NCBI RefSeq assembly: GCF_003967275.1
Contig: NZ_AP018721.1
Span: 2,108,001 to 2,172,000, forward strand
DNA: 64,000 nucleotides
Source: Sulfuritortus calidifontis
Lineage (GTDB): Bacteria > Pseudomonadota > Gammaproteobacteria > Burkholderiales > Thiobacillaceae
Reading direction: 5' to 3'
Within the stretch, counting starts at the first letter, position 1. Each line of letters begins with the position of its first letter. Below, piece by piece: positions 36,207 to 45,542 of this stretch. A model generated the notes under the pieces. The model had not been told where the DNA came from and did no database searches. It was given only the letters and a program-made list of their open reading frames with translations. The position numbers and the translations under genes are program-made.

Positions 36207-36758
36207 CCAGTGGCTCAGTTCCTTTTCGTATTCCTGGATTTTCTTTTCGGCCTGGCGCGCCCGCTTGGCCTGGCACATCACCTCGTTGTTGGTGCTGCGC
36301 AGGCGCTTGGCCAGGATGCGGGTCATGTTGCGGTAGAGCTTCATCGCCAGCACCGGCCGCTGCTCCAGGGCGCTGCGGGTGAAGCGCAAGGCCAGGACCG
36401 GCGTCAGGGCGCGCACGGTGGCGGTGCGACGGACGTTCTCGACCAAGGCGATCTCGCCGAAATGCTCGCCCGGCTCGATCTTCGCCAACGGCACTTTCTC
36501 TTGGGCATCATCCCAGCGATAGACCTCGAACCGGCCGGAGACGGCAACATACATCGACTCGCCCTCGTCGCCTTCGTTGAACACGATGTCGCCTGCCTCG
36601 AACGGCACCTTCTGCGCCAACGGGATCAGCTCCAGCAGGTCTTCCTTGCCCAGCTCGTGGAACAGCGGCACGGCCATGAACAGACGCACCAGCAGGGTAT
36701 TCAGGTCTTTCGTCTCTTGCGCCACCGTTTCCTCCAATCGATCGTCACAGGCCGGCAT
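36186..36758 (-). CDS. Cyclic-nucleotide-binding-domain protein
   Basis: A 190-residue soluble protein with one cNMP-binding domain (about 30-140): FEAGDIVFNEGDEGESMYVAVSG, then EPGEHFGEIALVENVRRTATVRAL, the phosphate-binding cassette position. The C-terminus is a charged helix (QAKRARQAEKKIQEYEKEL) and no helix-turn-helix is seen, so it is probably not a Crp-type regulator. It overlaps the chrA stop by 14 bp. It is a paralogue of the gene at 38854-39417. Possible role: regulatory partner of a membrane protein; unknown. Confidence 0.8.
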   Translation of the reverse strand: MPACDDRLEETVAQETKDLNTLLVRLFMAVPLFHELGKEDLLELIPLAQKVPFEAGDIVFNEGDEGESMYVAVSGRFEVYRWDDAQEKVPLAKIEPGEHFGEIALVENVRRTATVRALTPVLALRFTRSALEQRPVLAMKLYRNMTRILAKRLRSTNNEVMCQAKRARQAEKKIQEYEKELSHWAGKLGV

Positions 36759-38088
36759 AGGTGAGCAGCAGGCCGGCCGCCGCGCAGGCCCCGATCACCC
36801 GCATGATGTCCTGCTTATATTTCCACAGGGCGATGAAGGCCGCCACCGCGATCAGCACCGCTGCCGGCTGGAACGCGCCGGCGAAGGGCGCCGCCGCCGT
36901 GGCCTGCGGCCAGAACACGTGCCAGGCGAAGAACACCGCCAGGTTGAGGATGACGCCGACCACGGCGGCGGTGATGCCGGTGAGCGGGGCGACGAACTTG
37001 ATGTCGCCGTGGGTCGCCTCGACCAGCGGCGCGCCGGCCAGGATGAACAGATAACCGGGCAGGAAGGTGAAGAAGGTGGCCACCGCGGCGCCGGCCGCGC
37101 CGGCCCAGAACAGGGCATCCGGACCGAAGATGGCGTGGCTCCAGCCACCGACGAAACCGACGAAGGCCACCACCATGATCAGCGGTCCCGGCGTGGTCTC
37201 GCCCAGGGCCAGGCCATCGATCATCTGCGGCCCGGTGAGCCAGCCGTAGTGCTCGACCCCGCCCTGGTAGACATAGGGCAGCACGGCATAGGCGCCGCCG
37301 AAGGTGACCAGGGCCGCCTTGGTGAAAAAGGCGCCCATGTCGGCCAGCGTGCCCGCCGGCAAGGACAGCATGGCCGCGCCCCAGAGGAAGACGAAGAGGC
37401 CGATGAGGATGACCAGGCGGCCGGCACGAAAGCGGGCGTGGGCCGGCGGCGGCGTATCGTCGTCGATCAGGGCCGGGCCGTAATCCTTGTCCGAGGCGAC
37501 ATGGCCGCCACCCACCCTGAACTTGGCCGGATCGAGGCGGCCGCCGACATAGCCGGCCATGCCCGCCGCCAGCACGATGTAGGGAAAGGGCACATCGAAG
37601 ACGAAGATGGCCAGGAAGGAGGCTGCGGCGAAGGCCAAGAGCACCCGGTTCTTCAAGGCGCGGGCACCGATGCGCCAGGCGGCGAACAGGACGATGGCCA
37701 CCACCGCCGGCTTGATCCCGGCGAACACGCCCTGGACGAAGCGCACGTCGCCGAAGGCGAGGTAGACCCAGGTCAGGCCGATCAAGATGAACAGCGAAGG
37801 CAGCAGGAACAGGGTGCCGGCGACGATGCCGCCCCAGGTGCGGTGCAGGAGCCAGCCGATGTAGATCGCCAGCTGCTGGGCCTCGGGCCCGGGCAGCAGC
37901 ATGCAGTAGTTGAGGGCGTGCAGGAAGCGGTGCTCGGAGATCCAGCGCCGCTTCTCGACCAGTTCCTGGTGCATCATGGCAATCTGCCCGGCCGGCCCGC
38001 CGAAGCTGATGAAGCCGAGTTTGAGCCAGTAGCGAAAGGCCTCCCCAAAGCTGGGGTGGACTGGGCGTTCGTGTGCGCTTGGGGTCAT
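36745..38088 (-). CDS. chrA: Chromate transporter ChrA family
   Basis: Inner-membrane anion transporter with two homologous CHR domains in one 447-residue chain. Domain 1 has FGGPAGQIAMMHQELVEKRRW and LLPGPEAQQLAIYIGW (about 28-78). Domain 2 has TFGGAYAVLPYVYQGGVEHYGW and the GLALGETTPGPLIMVVAFVGF stretch split near 283-303. Members expel chromate or take up anions. Placed before the cNMP-binding gene in the same direction. Confidence 0.9.
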   Translation of the reverse strand: MTPSAHERPVHPSFGEAFRYWLKLGFISFGGPAGQIAMMHQELVEKRRWISEHRFLHALNYCMLLPGPEAQQLAIYIGWLLHRTWGGIVAGTLFLLPSLFILIGLTWVYLAFGDVRFVQGVFAGIKPAVVAIVLFAAWRIGARALKNRVLLAFAAASFLAIFVFDVPFPYIVLAAGMAGYVGGRLDPAKFRVGGGHVASDKDYGPALIDDDTPPPAHARFRAGRLVILIGLFVFLWGAAMLSLPAGTLADMGAFFTKAALVTFGGAYAVLPYVYQGGVEHYGWLTGPQMIDGLALGETTPGPLIMVVAFVGFVGGWSHAIFGPDALFWAGAAGAAVATFFTFLPGYLFILAGAPLVEATHGDIKFVAPLTGITAAVVGVILNLAVFFAWHVFWPQATAAAPFAGAFQPAAVLIAVAAFIALWKYKQDIMRVIGACAAAGLLLTYAGL

Positions 38089-38203
38089 TCCTCTCGTCCT
38101 TCTTGGTTTTTCCGATTGCCGCAGGATACCTCAAGGGCCCCGGGGGGGCTGGCCATCCTGGGCCAGCGCGGCTACAGTTAAGCCAAATGGTTAGGAGACC
38201 GCA

Positions 38204-38419
38204 GTGAACGACCCGACCCCGGAAGAGATCGCCGAGATCAACGCCCGCATCCTCGCCCTGGAGACCGAACACCGGGATATGGACAAGGCCATCGAGCACC
38301 TGACCCAGACCGGCTATCCGGACGAACTCGGCCTCAAGCGACTGAAGAAGCGCAAGCTCACCATCAAGGACGAGATCGCCCGGCTGAAGATGACGCTGAT
38401 GCCGGACATGCCGGCCTGA
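38204..38419 (+). CDS. DUF465 (YdcH-like) small protein
   Basis: 71 residues forming a helical hairpin: LALETEHRDMDKAIEHLTQT then GLKRLKKRKLTIKDEIARLK, the standard DUF465/YdcH pattern. Unknown function in general. A GGAGACC-type ribosome-binding site precedes the ATG at 38204. It is convergent with psiE. Confidence 0.85.
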   Translation: MNDPTPEEIAEINARILALETEHRDMDKAIEHLTQTGYPDELGLKRLKKRKLTIKDEIARLKMTLMPDMPA

Positions 38420-38431
38420 CCGGAAACGTGC

Positions 38432-38830
38432 CTATTCCCGTTCTTCGTAGGGATAACGCACGTGGCCGTAGCGGATGGCCAGCACCGCGATGGCGAGCAA
38501 CAGGATCGAGGTCGTGACCCCCAGCATCCGCCACTCGTCCAGATTCTTCATGTCCAGCACCAGATAGCGGGCCAGGGCGACGATGGCGATATAAATCGGG
38601 AAGCGCACCGGCAGCTTGCCGGACCGGTAATACAGCCCGACCATCGCCAGGATTTCCAGATAGAGAAACAGCAGCAACAGGTCGGCCAGGGTGACGGTGC
38701 CGGCCTGGATCATCACATTGACCTCGGCCGCGCCGGCGATCACGGTGGCGACCGTGATCACCGTCAGGCCGATGTGTTCGATGATGCTCAGGATCGACAG
38801 GGCGAGGCGCGAGGCGGCGTTCTGTTTCAT
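38432..38830 (-). CDS. psiE: PsiE-family membrane protein
   Basis: A 132-residue protein with four predicted TM helices matching the phosphate-starvation-inducible E family: IEHIGLTVITVATVIAGAAEV, LADLLLLFLYLEILAMVGLYY, and RFPIYIAIVALARYLVLD. Family role is not established. Isolated on the minus strand; 23 bp gap to the next cNMP-binding gene, so co-transcription is possible. Confidence 0.85.
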   Translation of the reverse strand: MKQNAASRLALSILSIIEHIGLTVITVATVIAGAAEVNVMIQAGTVTLADLLLLFLYLEILAMVGLYYRSGKLPVRFPIYIAIVALARYLVLDMKNLDEWRMLGVTTSILLLAIAVLAIRYGHVRYPYEERE

Positions 38831-38853
38831 GGCGATAATTTATTCCAAGGTTC

Positions 38854-39417
38854 TCAGGATTCGGCGGCCTGGCCGGTCTCGCCTGCGGCGCGCCGCCGCT
38901 GGGTCTCCTGCAGCAGCAATTCGTCGGTGGTCAGGCGCAGGCGCCGGGCCAGCATGAGGACCATGTTCTGGTAGAGCTTCATGGTCAGCCCCGGCAGATG
39001 CTCCAGCGCCTGCCGGCCGAAGCACAAAGCCACCGAGGGGATCAGGGCACGCACGGTGGCGGTGCGCCGGACATGCTCCAAGAGGACGATCTCGCCGAAG
39101 GCCTCGCCATCGCCGACCGTGGCCAGGCGCACCTCGTTGCCCAGGGCGTCCAGCCGGGTCACGGCGAACTTGCCCGAGATCACCACGTACATGGTGTCGC
39201 CCGCATCGCCTTCCCGAAACACCTCGGCCCCGCCGTCGAACACGGCCATTTCCGACAGACCGACCAGCTCGCCCAGTTCCTCATGGGCCAGACCATGGAA
39301 CAGGCCGCCGATCAGCGGCGCGTTTTTTGCGAACTGCTCGAGGAAGAGCGCTGACTTGTCCACGATGAGATCCTTCAGCGGTTTGGGTCCACCGGCATTT
39401 TGAAACAAACCGGGCAA
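38854..39417 (-). CDS. Cyclic-nucleotide-binding-domain protein
   Basis: Second cNMP-binding-domain protein (187 residues), a paralogue of 36186-36758: DGGAEVFREGDAGDTMYVVISGKF and GEAFGEIVLLEHVRRTATVRAL are parallel in both. The C-terminal tail is helical and lacks a DNA-binding domain. A GTG start near 39363 with AAGGA upstream would remove 18 residues and may be the true start. It precedes psiE in the same direction. Confidence 0.78.
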   Translation of the reverse strand: MPGLFQNAGGPKPLKDLIVDKSALFLEQFAKNAPLIGGLFHGLAHEELGELVGLSEMAVFDGGAEVFREGDAGDTMYVVISGKFAVTRLDALGNEVRLATVGDGEAFGEIVLLEHVRRTATVRALIPSVALCFGRQALEHLPGLTMKLYQNMVLMLARRLRLTTDELLLQETQRRRAAGETGQAAES

Positions 39418-39521
39418 GCCGTGGGTCGAAATTTCACCGCCGGAAAGCCCCTGATCCGGCTGGGCCTATGCCGCTTGCCGGCCCGCAGCCCCGTTATACT
39501 CGGGCCGACACAGGAGACCCC

Positions 39522-39938
39522 ATGGAAATCAGCGTCTATCGCGACCAGGCGCTCAGCAGCGAAGCCCGAACCCTGGCCGCGGCCACTTACAACCTGGCCC
39601 ACAGCCTGCTCGCCCGCAGCCCTTCGGGCGTGGTGTTCGTGCCCATCCGCAGCATGCAGATGCTGGCGATTATCGACCGCGAGGAATTCGTCTTTCTCGA
39701 TGGCCAATACAAGAGCTGGGTGGAGATCGCCTGGCAACACTTCCAGCCGCAGGCGCGCTGCGCGCTCGACGCGCCCGTGCCCTATCAGCTGGTGATTTAT
39801 CACCCGGACGGCGAGAAGAATCTGGGCCGTCTGCTGGTCGAATTCCCCAAGGCGCTGCAGGCCTTGTCGGGCAAGCAAAGACCCGATGGTCCAGCCAGGT
39901 TGCTGAAATTCGAGGCGAAACGACCGGCCGGCGCCTAA
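39522..39938 (+). CDS. Conserved-looking hypothetical protein
   Basis: 138 residues starting [20 protein letters not shown] at the ATG at 39522, with AGGAG 6 bp upstream. It appears to be a soluble alpha/beta protein: [23 protein letters not shown] suggests beta strands, followed by [11 protein letters not shown]. No catalytic motif recognised. Its 3' end overlaps the terC-like gene on the other strand by 4 bp. Good codon pattern supports a real gene; function unknown. Confidence 0.6.
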   Translation: MEISVYRDQALSSEARTLAAATYNLAHSLLARSPSGVVFVPIRSMQMLAIIDREEFVFLDGQYKSWVEIAWQHFQPQARCALDAPVPYQLVIYHPDGEKNLGRLLVEFPKALQALSGKQRPDGPARLLKFEAKRPAGA

Positions 39939-40903
39939 GCCGAGCGCCCCCGGCCCTGCCGGGTGGCGGCCAGACTGGCCACGATCGAGCTGGCGATGAT
40001 GATGGCCACCACCCCCAGGGCGATGCCGATCGGCACCTGGTAGACATCGACGATCAGCATCTTCACCCCGACGAAGACCAGCACCAGGGCCAGACCGTAC
40101 TTGAGCAGGTGGAAGCGGCCGGCGATGTCGGCGAGCAGGAAGTACAGCGCCCGCAGACCCAGGATGGCGAAGATGTTGGAGGTGAACACGATGAAGGGGT
40201 CGGTGGTGATGGCGAAGATGGCCGGGATCGAATCCACCGCGAAGATCAGATCGGTCACCTCGATCAGCACCAGCACCAGGAACAGCGGCGTGAACCAGCG
40301 CACGCCATCCTTCATCACGCTGAACTTCTCCTCGTGGTACCCGTCCGTGATACGCAAATGGCCGCGCATCCAGCGCAGGACCGGGTTCTTGGCCAGGTCC
40401 GGCTCCTTATCGGCGAAGACCAGCATCTTGATGCCGGTGATGACCAGAAAGGCGCCGAACAGATAGATCACCCAGTGGAACTGGGCGACCGCCCAGGCGC
40501 CGGCCAGGATCATGACGGCGCGCATGACGATGGCGCCGAGCACGCCGTAAATCAGCACCCGGCGCTGGTATTCGGCCGGCACCGCGAAATAGCCGAAGAT
40601 CATCAGGAAGACGAAGATGTTGTCGACCGAGAGCGATTTCTCGATGAGATAGCCGGTGAGGAATTCCAGGGCCTTGGCGTTCGCCACTTCCCGCCCCTGG
40701 GTGCCATCCAGCCACCACCAGAGCAGGCCGTTGAAGGCCAAGGCCAGGGTCACCCAGACCACGCTCCAGGCCGCTGCTTCCTTGACCGACACCTTGTGCG
40801 CCCACCGGCCGCCCAGGACGAACAGGTCCAGCGCCAGCATGACCAGGACGAAGGCGATAAAGCCCGCCCACATGAGCGGGGTACCAATGCTGATCATTTC
40901 CAT
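39935..40903 (-). CDS. TerC-family integral membrane protein
   Basis: A 322-residue polytopic protein with the TerC signatures [19 protein letters not shown] (about 74-92) and [20 protein letters not shown] (about 190-210), two DN/DS-containing membrane motifs that probably bind a cation. Family members include manganese exporters (Alx/MeeF type) and tellurite-resistance proteins. Start at ATG 40903 follows AGGAG; longer frames begin with TTG and are unlikely. Confidence 0.9.
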   Translation of the reverse strand: MEMISIGTPLMWAGFIAFVLVMLALDLFVLGGRWAHKVSVKEAAAWSVVWVTLALAFNGLLWWWLDGTQGREVANAKALEFLTGYLIEKSLSVDNIFVFLMIFGYFAVPAEYQRRVLIYGVLGAIVMRAVMILAGAWAVAQFHWVIYLFGAFLVITGIKMLVFADKEPDLAKNPVLRWMRGHLRITDGYHEEKFSVMKDGVRWFTPLFLVLVLIEVTDLIFAVDSIPAIFAITTDPFIVFTSNIFAILGLRALYFLLADIAGRFHLLKYGLALVLVFVGVKMLIVDVYQVPIGIALGVVAIIIASSIVASLAATRQGRGRSA

Positions 40904-41073
40904 TCCATCTCTCCTGACAAGGCCGTCTAAGGCGGAGCTACCCAATCCGGCCTGCCTCGCGCCGCAGGCAGGTCGGTTCGCCCTGAGGGACGGCCAGGTC
41001 GTCGGCCAACCATTCCCGGACGCCGGACATCCGCCGGAGGCGGATTACGCGACGAAGGTGGAGAGGCGCCGGC

Positions 41074-41949
41074 TCAACGCGCGGCCTCGAGGGCGGCGAT
41101 GCGCTCCTCGATCGGCGGGTGGGTCATGAACAGGCGCTTCAGGCCCCCGCCCACGCCCCCGGCGATACCGAAGGCGGCCATCTTGTCCGGCAGCGGCGCC
41201 GGGTGCATGGCCCCCAGGCGCCGGAGGGCGGCGATCATGTGCTGCCGCCCGGCCAGCTGGGCGCCGCCGGCATCGGCCCGGAACTCGCGCTGGCGCGAGA
41301 ACCACATGACGATGATCGAGGCGAGCAGACCGAGCACCAGTTCGGCGACGATCATGGTGACGAAGAAGGCCGGACCGTGGCCGTTCTCGTTCTTGAACAC
41401 CACCCGGTCGACGGTATGGCCGATCACGCGCGAGAGGAACATGACGAAGGTGTTCACCACACCCTGGATCAGGGCCATGGTCACCATGTCGCCGTTGGCG
41501 GCGTGGCTGACCTCGTGCCCCAGCACCGCCTCGGCCTCCTCGCGCGTCATCTGGCGCAAAAGGCCGGTGGACACCGCGATGAGCGAGCTGTTCTTGCTCA
41601 TGCCGGTGGCGAAGGCATTGACCTCGGGCGAATCGTAGATGGCCACCTCGGGCATCCTGATCCCCGCCGCCTGGGCCTGGCGCCGCACGGTCTCCACCAG
41701 CCAGAACTCCTCCGAGGTGCTCGGGGTTTCGATCACCCGGGCGCCGACCGACATCTTGGCCGTCCACTTGGAGATGGCCAGCGAGATGAAGGCGCCGCCG
41801 AAGCCCATGACCGCGGCGAAGATGAGCAGGGCCTGCAGGTTCAGGCCTTGTTCGTTGAGATAGGGTTCCACCCCCAGCAGGCGCATGGTGACGGACAACA
41901 TGAGCACAATGGCCAGGTTGGTGGCAAGGAAAAGGACGATACGCTTCAT
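41074..41949 (-). CDS. htpX: Membrane zinc protease HtpX
   Basis: Quality-control protease of the inner membrane. 291 residues from the ATG at 41949 ([11 protein letters not shown]). The active-site HEVSH zinc motif lies near residue 140, with the third ligand glutamate in the [12 protein letters not shown] stretch. N-terminal and central TM pairs are as expected. It is divergent from the NhaR-like gene across 117 bp of AT-rich DNA holding a 10-bp perfect inverted repeat. Confidence 0.95.
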   Translation of the reverse strand: MKRIVLFLATNLAIVLMLSVTMRLLGVEPYLNEQGLNLQALLIFAAVMGFGGAFISLAISKWTAKMSVGARVIETPSTSEEFWLVETVRRQAQAAGIRMPEVAIYDSPEVNAFATGMSKNSSLIAVSTGLLRQMTREEAEAVLGHEVSHAANGDMVTMALIQGVVNTFVMFLSRVIGHTVDRVVFKNENGHGPAFFVTMIVAELVLGLLASIIVMWFSRQREFRADAGGAQLAGRQHMIAALRRLGAMHPAPLPDKMAAFGIAGGVGGGLKRLFMTHPPIEERIAALEAAR

Positions 41950-42022
41950 GGCGATGCTCCCAAAAAGACAAACCACGTATTGCCAGACAGGTATTGTAGG
42001 GCCGGATTCAATTCATAAAAGT

Positions 42023-42046
42023 CGAATATTTATTGTTAAATATTCG
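42023..42046. promoter_or_regulatory. Perfect inverted repeat, candidate LysR-type operator
   Basis: CGAATATTTA (42023-42032), spacer TTGT, TAAATATTCG (42037-42046), followed by a partial half CGTTTAAATCGAAT. It lies 21-44 bp ahead of the NhaR-like ATG in the htpX/nhaR divergent gap. Position and symmetry fit an autoregulatory LysR site. Confidence 0.55.
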
Positions 42047-42066
42047 TTTAAATCGAATAATAAAGC

Positions 42067-42957
42067 ATGAACCTGAAACACCTGCACTATTTCTGGACGG
42101 TCGCCCGCACCGGCAGCGTGGCGGCGGCGGCCGAACGCCTGCACCTGACGCCGCAGACCGTCAGCGCCCAGATCAAGCTGCTGGAAGGGTCGCTGGGCAC
42201 GCCCCTGTTCCAGGCGGCCGGCCGCGGCCTGAAGCTGACCGAGGCCGGCCGCCTGGCGATGAGCTATGCCGACGAGATCTTCGCCCTGAGCGATGCCCTG
42301 AAGGCCAGCCTGGGCCGCCAGCGGGGCGCACCGGCCCCGCCCTTCCGGGTCGGCATCTCGGATGCCGTGGCGAAGAACATCGCCTACCGCCTGCTGGCCC
42401 CGGTGACCCAACTGCCCGAGCCGGTGCGGCTGATCTGTCACGAGGGCAAGCTCGACCGCCTGCTGGCCGAGCTGGCGCTGCACCGGCTGGACATGGTGGT
42501 GGCCGACCGGCCGCTGCCGAGCGGCATCCGGGTGCGCGGCTTCAATCACAAGCTGGGAGAGAGCGAGATCGCCTTCTTTGCCGCCCCCAGGCTGGCGCGC
42601 AGTTGCGGCAAGTTTCCGGCCTGCCTGAACGGCAGGCCGCTGCTGCTGCCGGGCGAGGATTCCACCGTGCGCAGCCGGCTGGAACAGTGGCTGGAGGCCG
42701 AGCGGCTGAGCCCGAGGATCGTCGGCGAGTTCGACGATGCGGCGCTGATGAAGGCCTTCGGTCAGGCCGGCCAGGGCTTTTTCCCGGCGCCGGCCGTGCT
42801 CGCCGGCGAGGTCGAGGCGCAATACGGCGTGCGCGAGGTGGGCCGCACCGAGGCGGTGCGCGAGGCCTTTTACGCCATCACCGGCGAGCGGCGCATCACC
42901 CACCCGGCCGTGCTGACCATCACCGAGGCCGCGCGCGACAGCCTGTTCATCGACTAG
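42067..42957 (+). CDS. nhaR: NhaR-like LysR-family transcriptional regulator
   Basis: A 296-residue LysR regulator that begins MNLKHLHYFWTVARTGSVAAA, the typical NhaR start (LysR proteins more often begin with a longer N-terminus). The HTH occupies about 3-60 (AERLHLTPQTVSAQIKLLE), the effector domain the rest. NhaR proteins respond to sodium/alkaline pH. The next gene, 107 bp downstream in the same direction, is the orphan CsoSCA-like protein, a candidate target. Confidence 0.85.
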   Translation: MNLKHLHYFWTVARTGSVAAAAERLHLTPQTVSAQIKLLEGSLGTPLFQAAGRGLKLTEAGRLAMSYADEIFALSDALKASLGRQRGAPAPPFRVGISDAVAKNIAYRLLAPVTQLPEPVRLICHEGKLDRLLAELALHRLDMVVADRPLPSGIRVRGFNHKLGESEIAFFAAPRLARSCGKFPACLNGRPLLLPGEDSTVRSRLEQWLEAERLSPRIVGEFDDAALMKAFGQAGQGFFPAPAVLAGEVEAQYGVREVGRTEAVREAFYAITGERRITHPAVLTITEAARDSLFID

Positions 42958-43064
42958 CCCGGCCATCGGGCCTGCTTACGGCATCACTGCGGCTGGAGTT
43001 GCCCTGCCGTTTGACCAATTAACAGGACTCGGGCATCTTTAATCCAGACGCGGAGAAAACCACG

Positions 43065-44123
43065 ATGGACATTCATAACCGGCCTATTCAGGAGCGCATC
43101 GACTGGCTGTTCGAAATCGCCCAGCGCTATACAGCCGAGTTCACCAGCCCGGACACCTATCTGGCCCGCAAACGCTACCTGGCCATCCACCCGACCGACA
43201 TCATCGCGCTCAAATGCATGGACGGCCGGATCAACATCCCGGTGGCAACCAACACCCCGCCCGGCATCATCCAGCCCTTTCGCAACCTGGGTGGCATGTT
43301 CAATCTGGGCTGGCCGCACCTGAACGAGGTGCTGTCGCATCACGTGAACGACATCGTGCACACCGGCCGTCAGATCCTGGTGCTGATCACCTACCATTTC
43401 TCCAAGGGCGACCCCCACCGCGGCTGCGCCGGCTTCAATTACGACACCGAGGCGGCCATCGCGCATACCCACACCATCAAGGAGCAGGTCGAGTACGTAT
43501 TCGGCCAGCGCCACAGCACGGTCTATCCCATCGTCTGTGGCTTCGAGACCGACGAGGACGCCCTCATCCTGCACGGCAATGACGGCGGCCGGCTGAATCT
43601 GGCCGAACTGTCGCCGGACAAGGCGGACAGCCTGCCGCACTGGCTCGCCTCGCTCTACCCGGACATGCCCGCCCAGATGCGCGAGGACCTGCTGCCGCTG
43701 CTCAAAGGCAACCTGGAGCGCATCGCCCAGGTGCGCCAGCTCAACCGCACCCTGGACATCGAGCACCGGGAATGGATGATCTGCATGGGCCGCGGCTTCG
43801 ATTTCCTGCATGCCCCCAACCTGGCGCTGATCATCGGGCCCTACAGTCCCAACCTGGCCGACCCGATCCGCAAGGCCGCCAGCATCATCCTCAACAACAT
43901 GCAGACCGGGCGCATCCCGGACGACGGTTTTTTGCTGCTCGCCTCCGCCCCCTACATGGAGGCCGGCATGGACCGCGCCCGCGCCGAGATGAAGGCACGC
44001 TTCGCCTCCGAATTCACCGCCCAGGTCATCCAGACCGAATTCCCGGCCCTGGCGCGCAAGATGCACCTGCGCACCACCGTGCTCAACTGGCACACCCGGG
44101 CGCTGGAATTGACCGGCAACTAG
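43065..44123 (+). CDS. Orphan CsoSCA-like / beta-carbonic-anhydrase-like protein
   Basis: A 352-residue soluble protein with a beta-CA-type metal site: C51-M-D53-G-R55 (CxDxR) and H118-R-G-C121 (HxxC), with another histidine at H111. The 10-residue H111-C121 spacing is close to the 11 in the CsoSCA of this window (H245/C256), and both proteins share a P-x-H-x-GCA block after the YH dipeptide and a later G-x-(E/D)-TD-x-DA motif. Unlike CsoSCA it lacks the N-terminal domain used for carboxysome targeting. It follows the NhaR-like regulator. Possible roles: a cytosolic or membrane-associated CA-like enzyme, or a DabA-like coupled site. A free active cytosolic CA would leak CO2, so activity may be controlled. 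Confidence 0.7.
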   Translation: MDIHNRPIQERIDWLFEIAQRYTAEFTSPDTYLARKRYLAIHPTDIIALKCMDGRINIPVATNTPPGIIQPFRNLGGMFNLGWPHLNEVLSHHVNDIVHTGRQILVLITYHFSKGDPHRGCAGFNYDTEAAIAHTHTIKEQVEYVFGQRHSTVYPIVCGFETDEDALILHGNDGGRLNLAELSPDKADSLPHWLASLYPDMPAQMREDLLPLLKGNLERIAQVRQLNRTLDIEHREWMICMGRGFDFLHAPNLALIIGPYSPNLADPIRKAASIILNNMQTGRIPDDGFLLLASAPYMEAGMDRARAEMKARFASEFTAQVIQTEFPALARKMHLRTTVLNWHTRALELTGN

Positions 44124-44300
44124 CCGGCAAAGGCGTGCGCCGGGCAGCCCAGGCGGTCACGCACCCAGCCACTTTGGCGCATCGAGGGGCGCCACCGCCA
44201 CAAGGCCCGGGCCAGATCGACGGCCGATAAAAAAACGCCCCAGCAAGTGGGGCGAAATGAGGTTGACGCCTCGGCTGTTAACGGTTGACCCATCGGGTTC
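44124..44300 (-). terminator. Intergenic region with strong intrinsic terminator of the carboxysome-Sbt operon
   Basis: On the minus strand CGCCCC (44054-numbered arm at 44249-44254) pairs with GGGGCG (44036-numbered arm at 44236-44241) around a 7-base loop, followed by seven T (44235-44229). It lies 47 bp after the sbtB-like stop and would end the 8.6-kb csoS2-to-sbtB transcript. The rest of the gap, after the CsoSCA-like gene, shows no gene. Confidence 0.85.
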
Positions 44301-44594
44301 TCAGGCGCTGTGCACCTGGACCGGCGCGGAGAAGATGAGCAGACCGTAGTCGCGCTCATACTCGGCACGCAGATGGGTGACGATGACCTCGGCCAGGGCC
44401 TCGTCGCAGAGTATTTCGACGCGGATATTGCCCTCCTTGCGCCAGGCCCCGCTGCGCCGGCCATGGCTGCCGAGGCCGCGGGCGTCGGTGATGGTGTAAC
44501 CGTGCACGCCAAGCTTGGGCAATTCCTCCTCGAGGAAGGGCTCCAGCACGGATTCGCAGACGATGGTGAGCAGTCGCTGGGCTATGGCATTCAT
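44301..44594 (-). CDS. sbtB: SbtB-like PII-family regulator
   Basis: A 97-residue PII-like protein. LLTIVCESVLEPFLEEELPKLG, GYTITDARGLGSHGRRSG (T-loop region) and the EILCDEALAEVIVTHLRAEYERDYG core give the ferredoxin-like PII fold with a short, basic T-loop. In cyanobacteria SbtB binds adenyl nucleotides and blocks SbtA. It starts 3 bp after sbtA, supporting that pairing. It has no C-terminal CGPxGC redox extension, as far as the sequence shows. Confidence 0.87.
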   Translation of the reverse strand: MNAIAQRLLTIVCESVLEPFLEEELPKLGVHGYTITDARGLGSHGRRSGAWRKEGNIRVEILCDEALAEVIVTHLRAEYERDYGLLIFSAPVQVHSA

Positions 44595-44597
44595 GGG

Positions 44598-45542
44598 TCA
44601 GGCTCCGATTCGATGCAGGGTTTGCGCCATCCAGTAATACACCGGAATACCGATGAAGAGATTGAATGGGAAGGTCACCCCGAGCGAGGCGCCGATGGAC
44701 AGCGCCGGGTTCGCCTCGGGCACGGCGATGCGCATGGCCGCCGGTGCGGCGATATAGGAGGCGCTCGCGTACAGGGTGGACAGGAGCATGGTGCCGCCGA
44801 CCGACAGCCCCAGCAGGGTACCGGTAAAGGCGCCGAGCAGGCCGGCGAACAGCGGCATGAGCAACGCGAACCCGATCAGGAAGGGGCCGTAGGTGCGAAA
44901 CTCGGCCACCCGGCCGGCCGCGACCAGGCCCATCTCCAGCAGGAACAGCGCAAGCACGCCCTTGAACAGATCGAAGAACAATTTGTCCAGGGGCTGGATG
45001 CCCTGCGGACCGGCGATATAGCCAATGACCAGGGCGCCGGTGAGCAGGTAGATGCTCTTGCCGAAGAACACCTCATGCAGCAGCCGGCCCCAGCGCACCG
45101 GCCCCTGGCCGGAGCGCGCCAGCATCACCCCGATGACCAGGGCTGGCATCTCGAGCAGCACCAGGAAAACGATCATGTAGCTCTCATAGGACTGCAGTTC
45201 CTGGGCCAGGAAGGTCACCCCCACGGAGAAGGTCACCACGCTGACCGAACCGTAGTGGGCCGCGATGGAGGCGGAATCGGCGCGCGACAGGCGGCCCAGG
45301 TAGCGCAGGATAGGAAAAGCGACGAGCGGGATGAGGGCACCGGCGGCGACAATCAGCGCCCCGCTCGCCAAGACCTCAGCCATGGGATGCTCGGCGAGCT
45401 TGACCCCGCCCTTCAGGCCGATGGCGATAAGCAGATAGATGGACAGGGCGTCGTAGATGCTGCCCGGAATCTTGAGGTCGGAACGCAGCAGGCCGGCCGC
45501 CACCCCGAGCACGAAGAACAGCACCACAGGTTCGAAGCTCAT
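44598..45542 (-). CDS. sbtA: SbtA sodium-dependent bicarbonate transporter
   Basis: High-affinity Na+/HCO3- symporter in the inner membrane. The 314-residue protein is a clear SbtA family member: LRSDLKIPGSIYDALSIYLL near 20-40, the LKGGVKLAE segment, HYGSVSVVTFSVG (about 97-109), the inverted repeat counterpart LYASASYIAAPAAMRIAVPEAN (with the second S-x-S substrate site), and SIGASLGVTFPFN. Start ATG 45542 overlaps the previous stop by 4 bp. Located in the carboxysome operon and followed by its PII partner, so bicarbonate import is directly coupled to carboxysome expression. Confidence 0.93.
   Translation of the reverse strand: MSFEPVVLFFVLGVAAGLLRSDLKIPGSIYDALSIYLLIAIGLKGGVKLAEHPMAEVLASGALIVAAGALIPLVAFPILRYLGRLSRADSASIAAHYGSVSVVTFSVGVTFLAQELQSYESYMIVFLVLLEMPALVIGVMLARSGQGPVRWGRLLHEVFFGKSIYLLTGALVIGYIAGPQGIQPLDKLFFDLFKGVLALFLLEMGLVAAGRVAEFRTYGPFLIGFALLMPLFAGLLGAFTGTLLGLSVGGTMLLSTLYASASYIAAPAAMRIAVPEANPALSIGASLGVTFPFNLFIGIPVYYWMAQTLHRIGA

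Noticed and set aside
36745-38088. Chromate-resistance island
   Set aside because: A lone chrA without chrB or mobile genes; ordinary accessory transporter.
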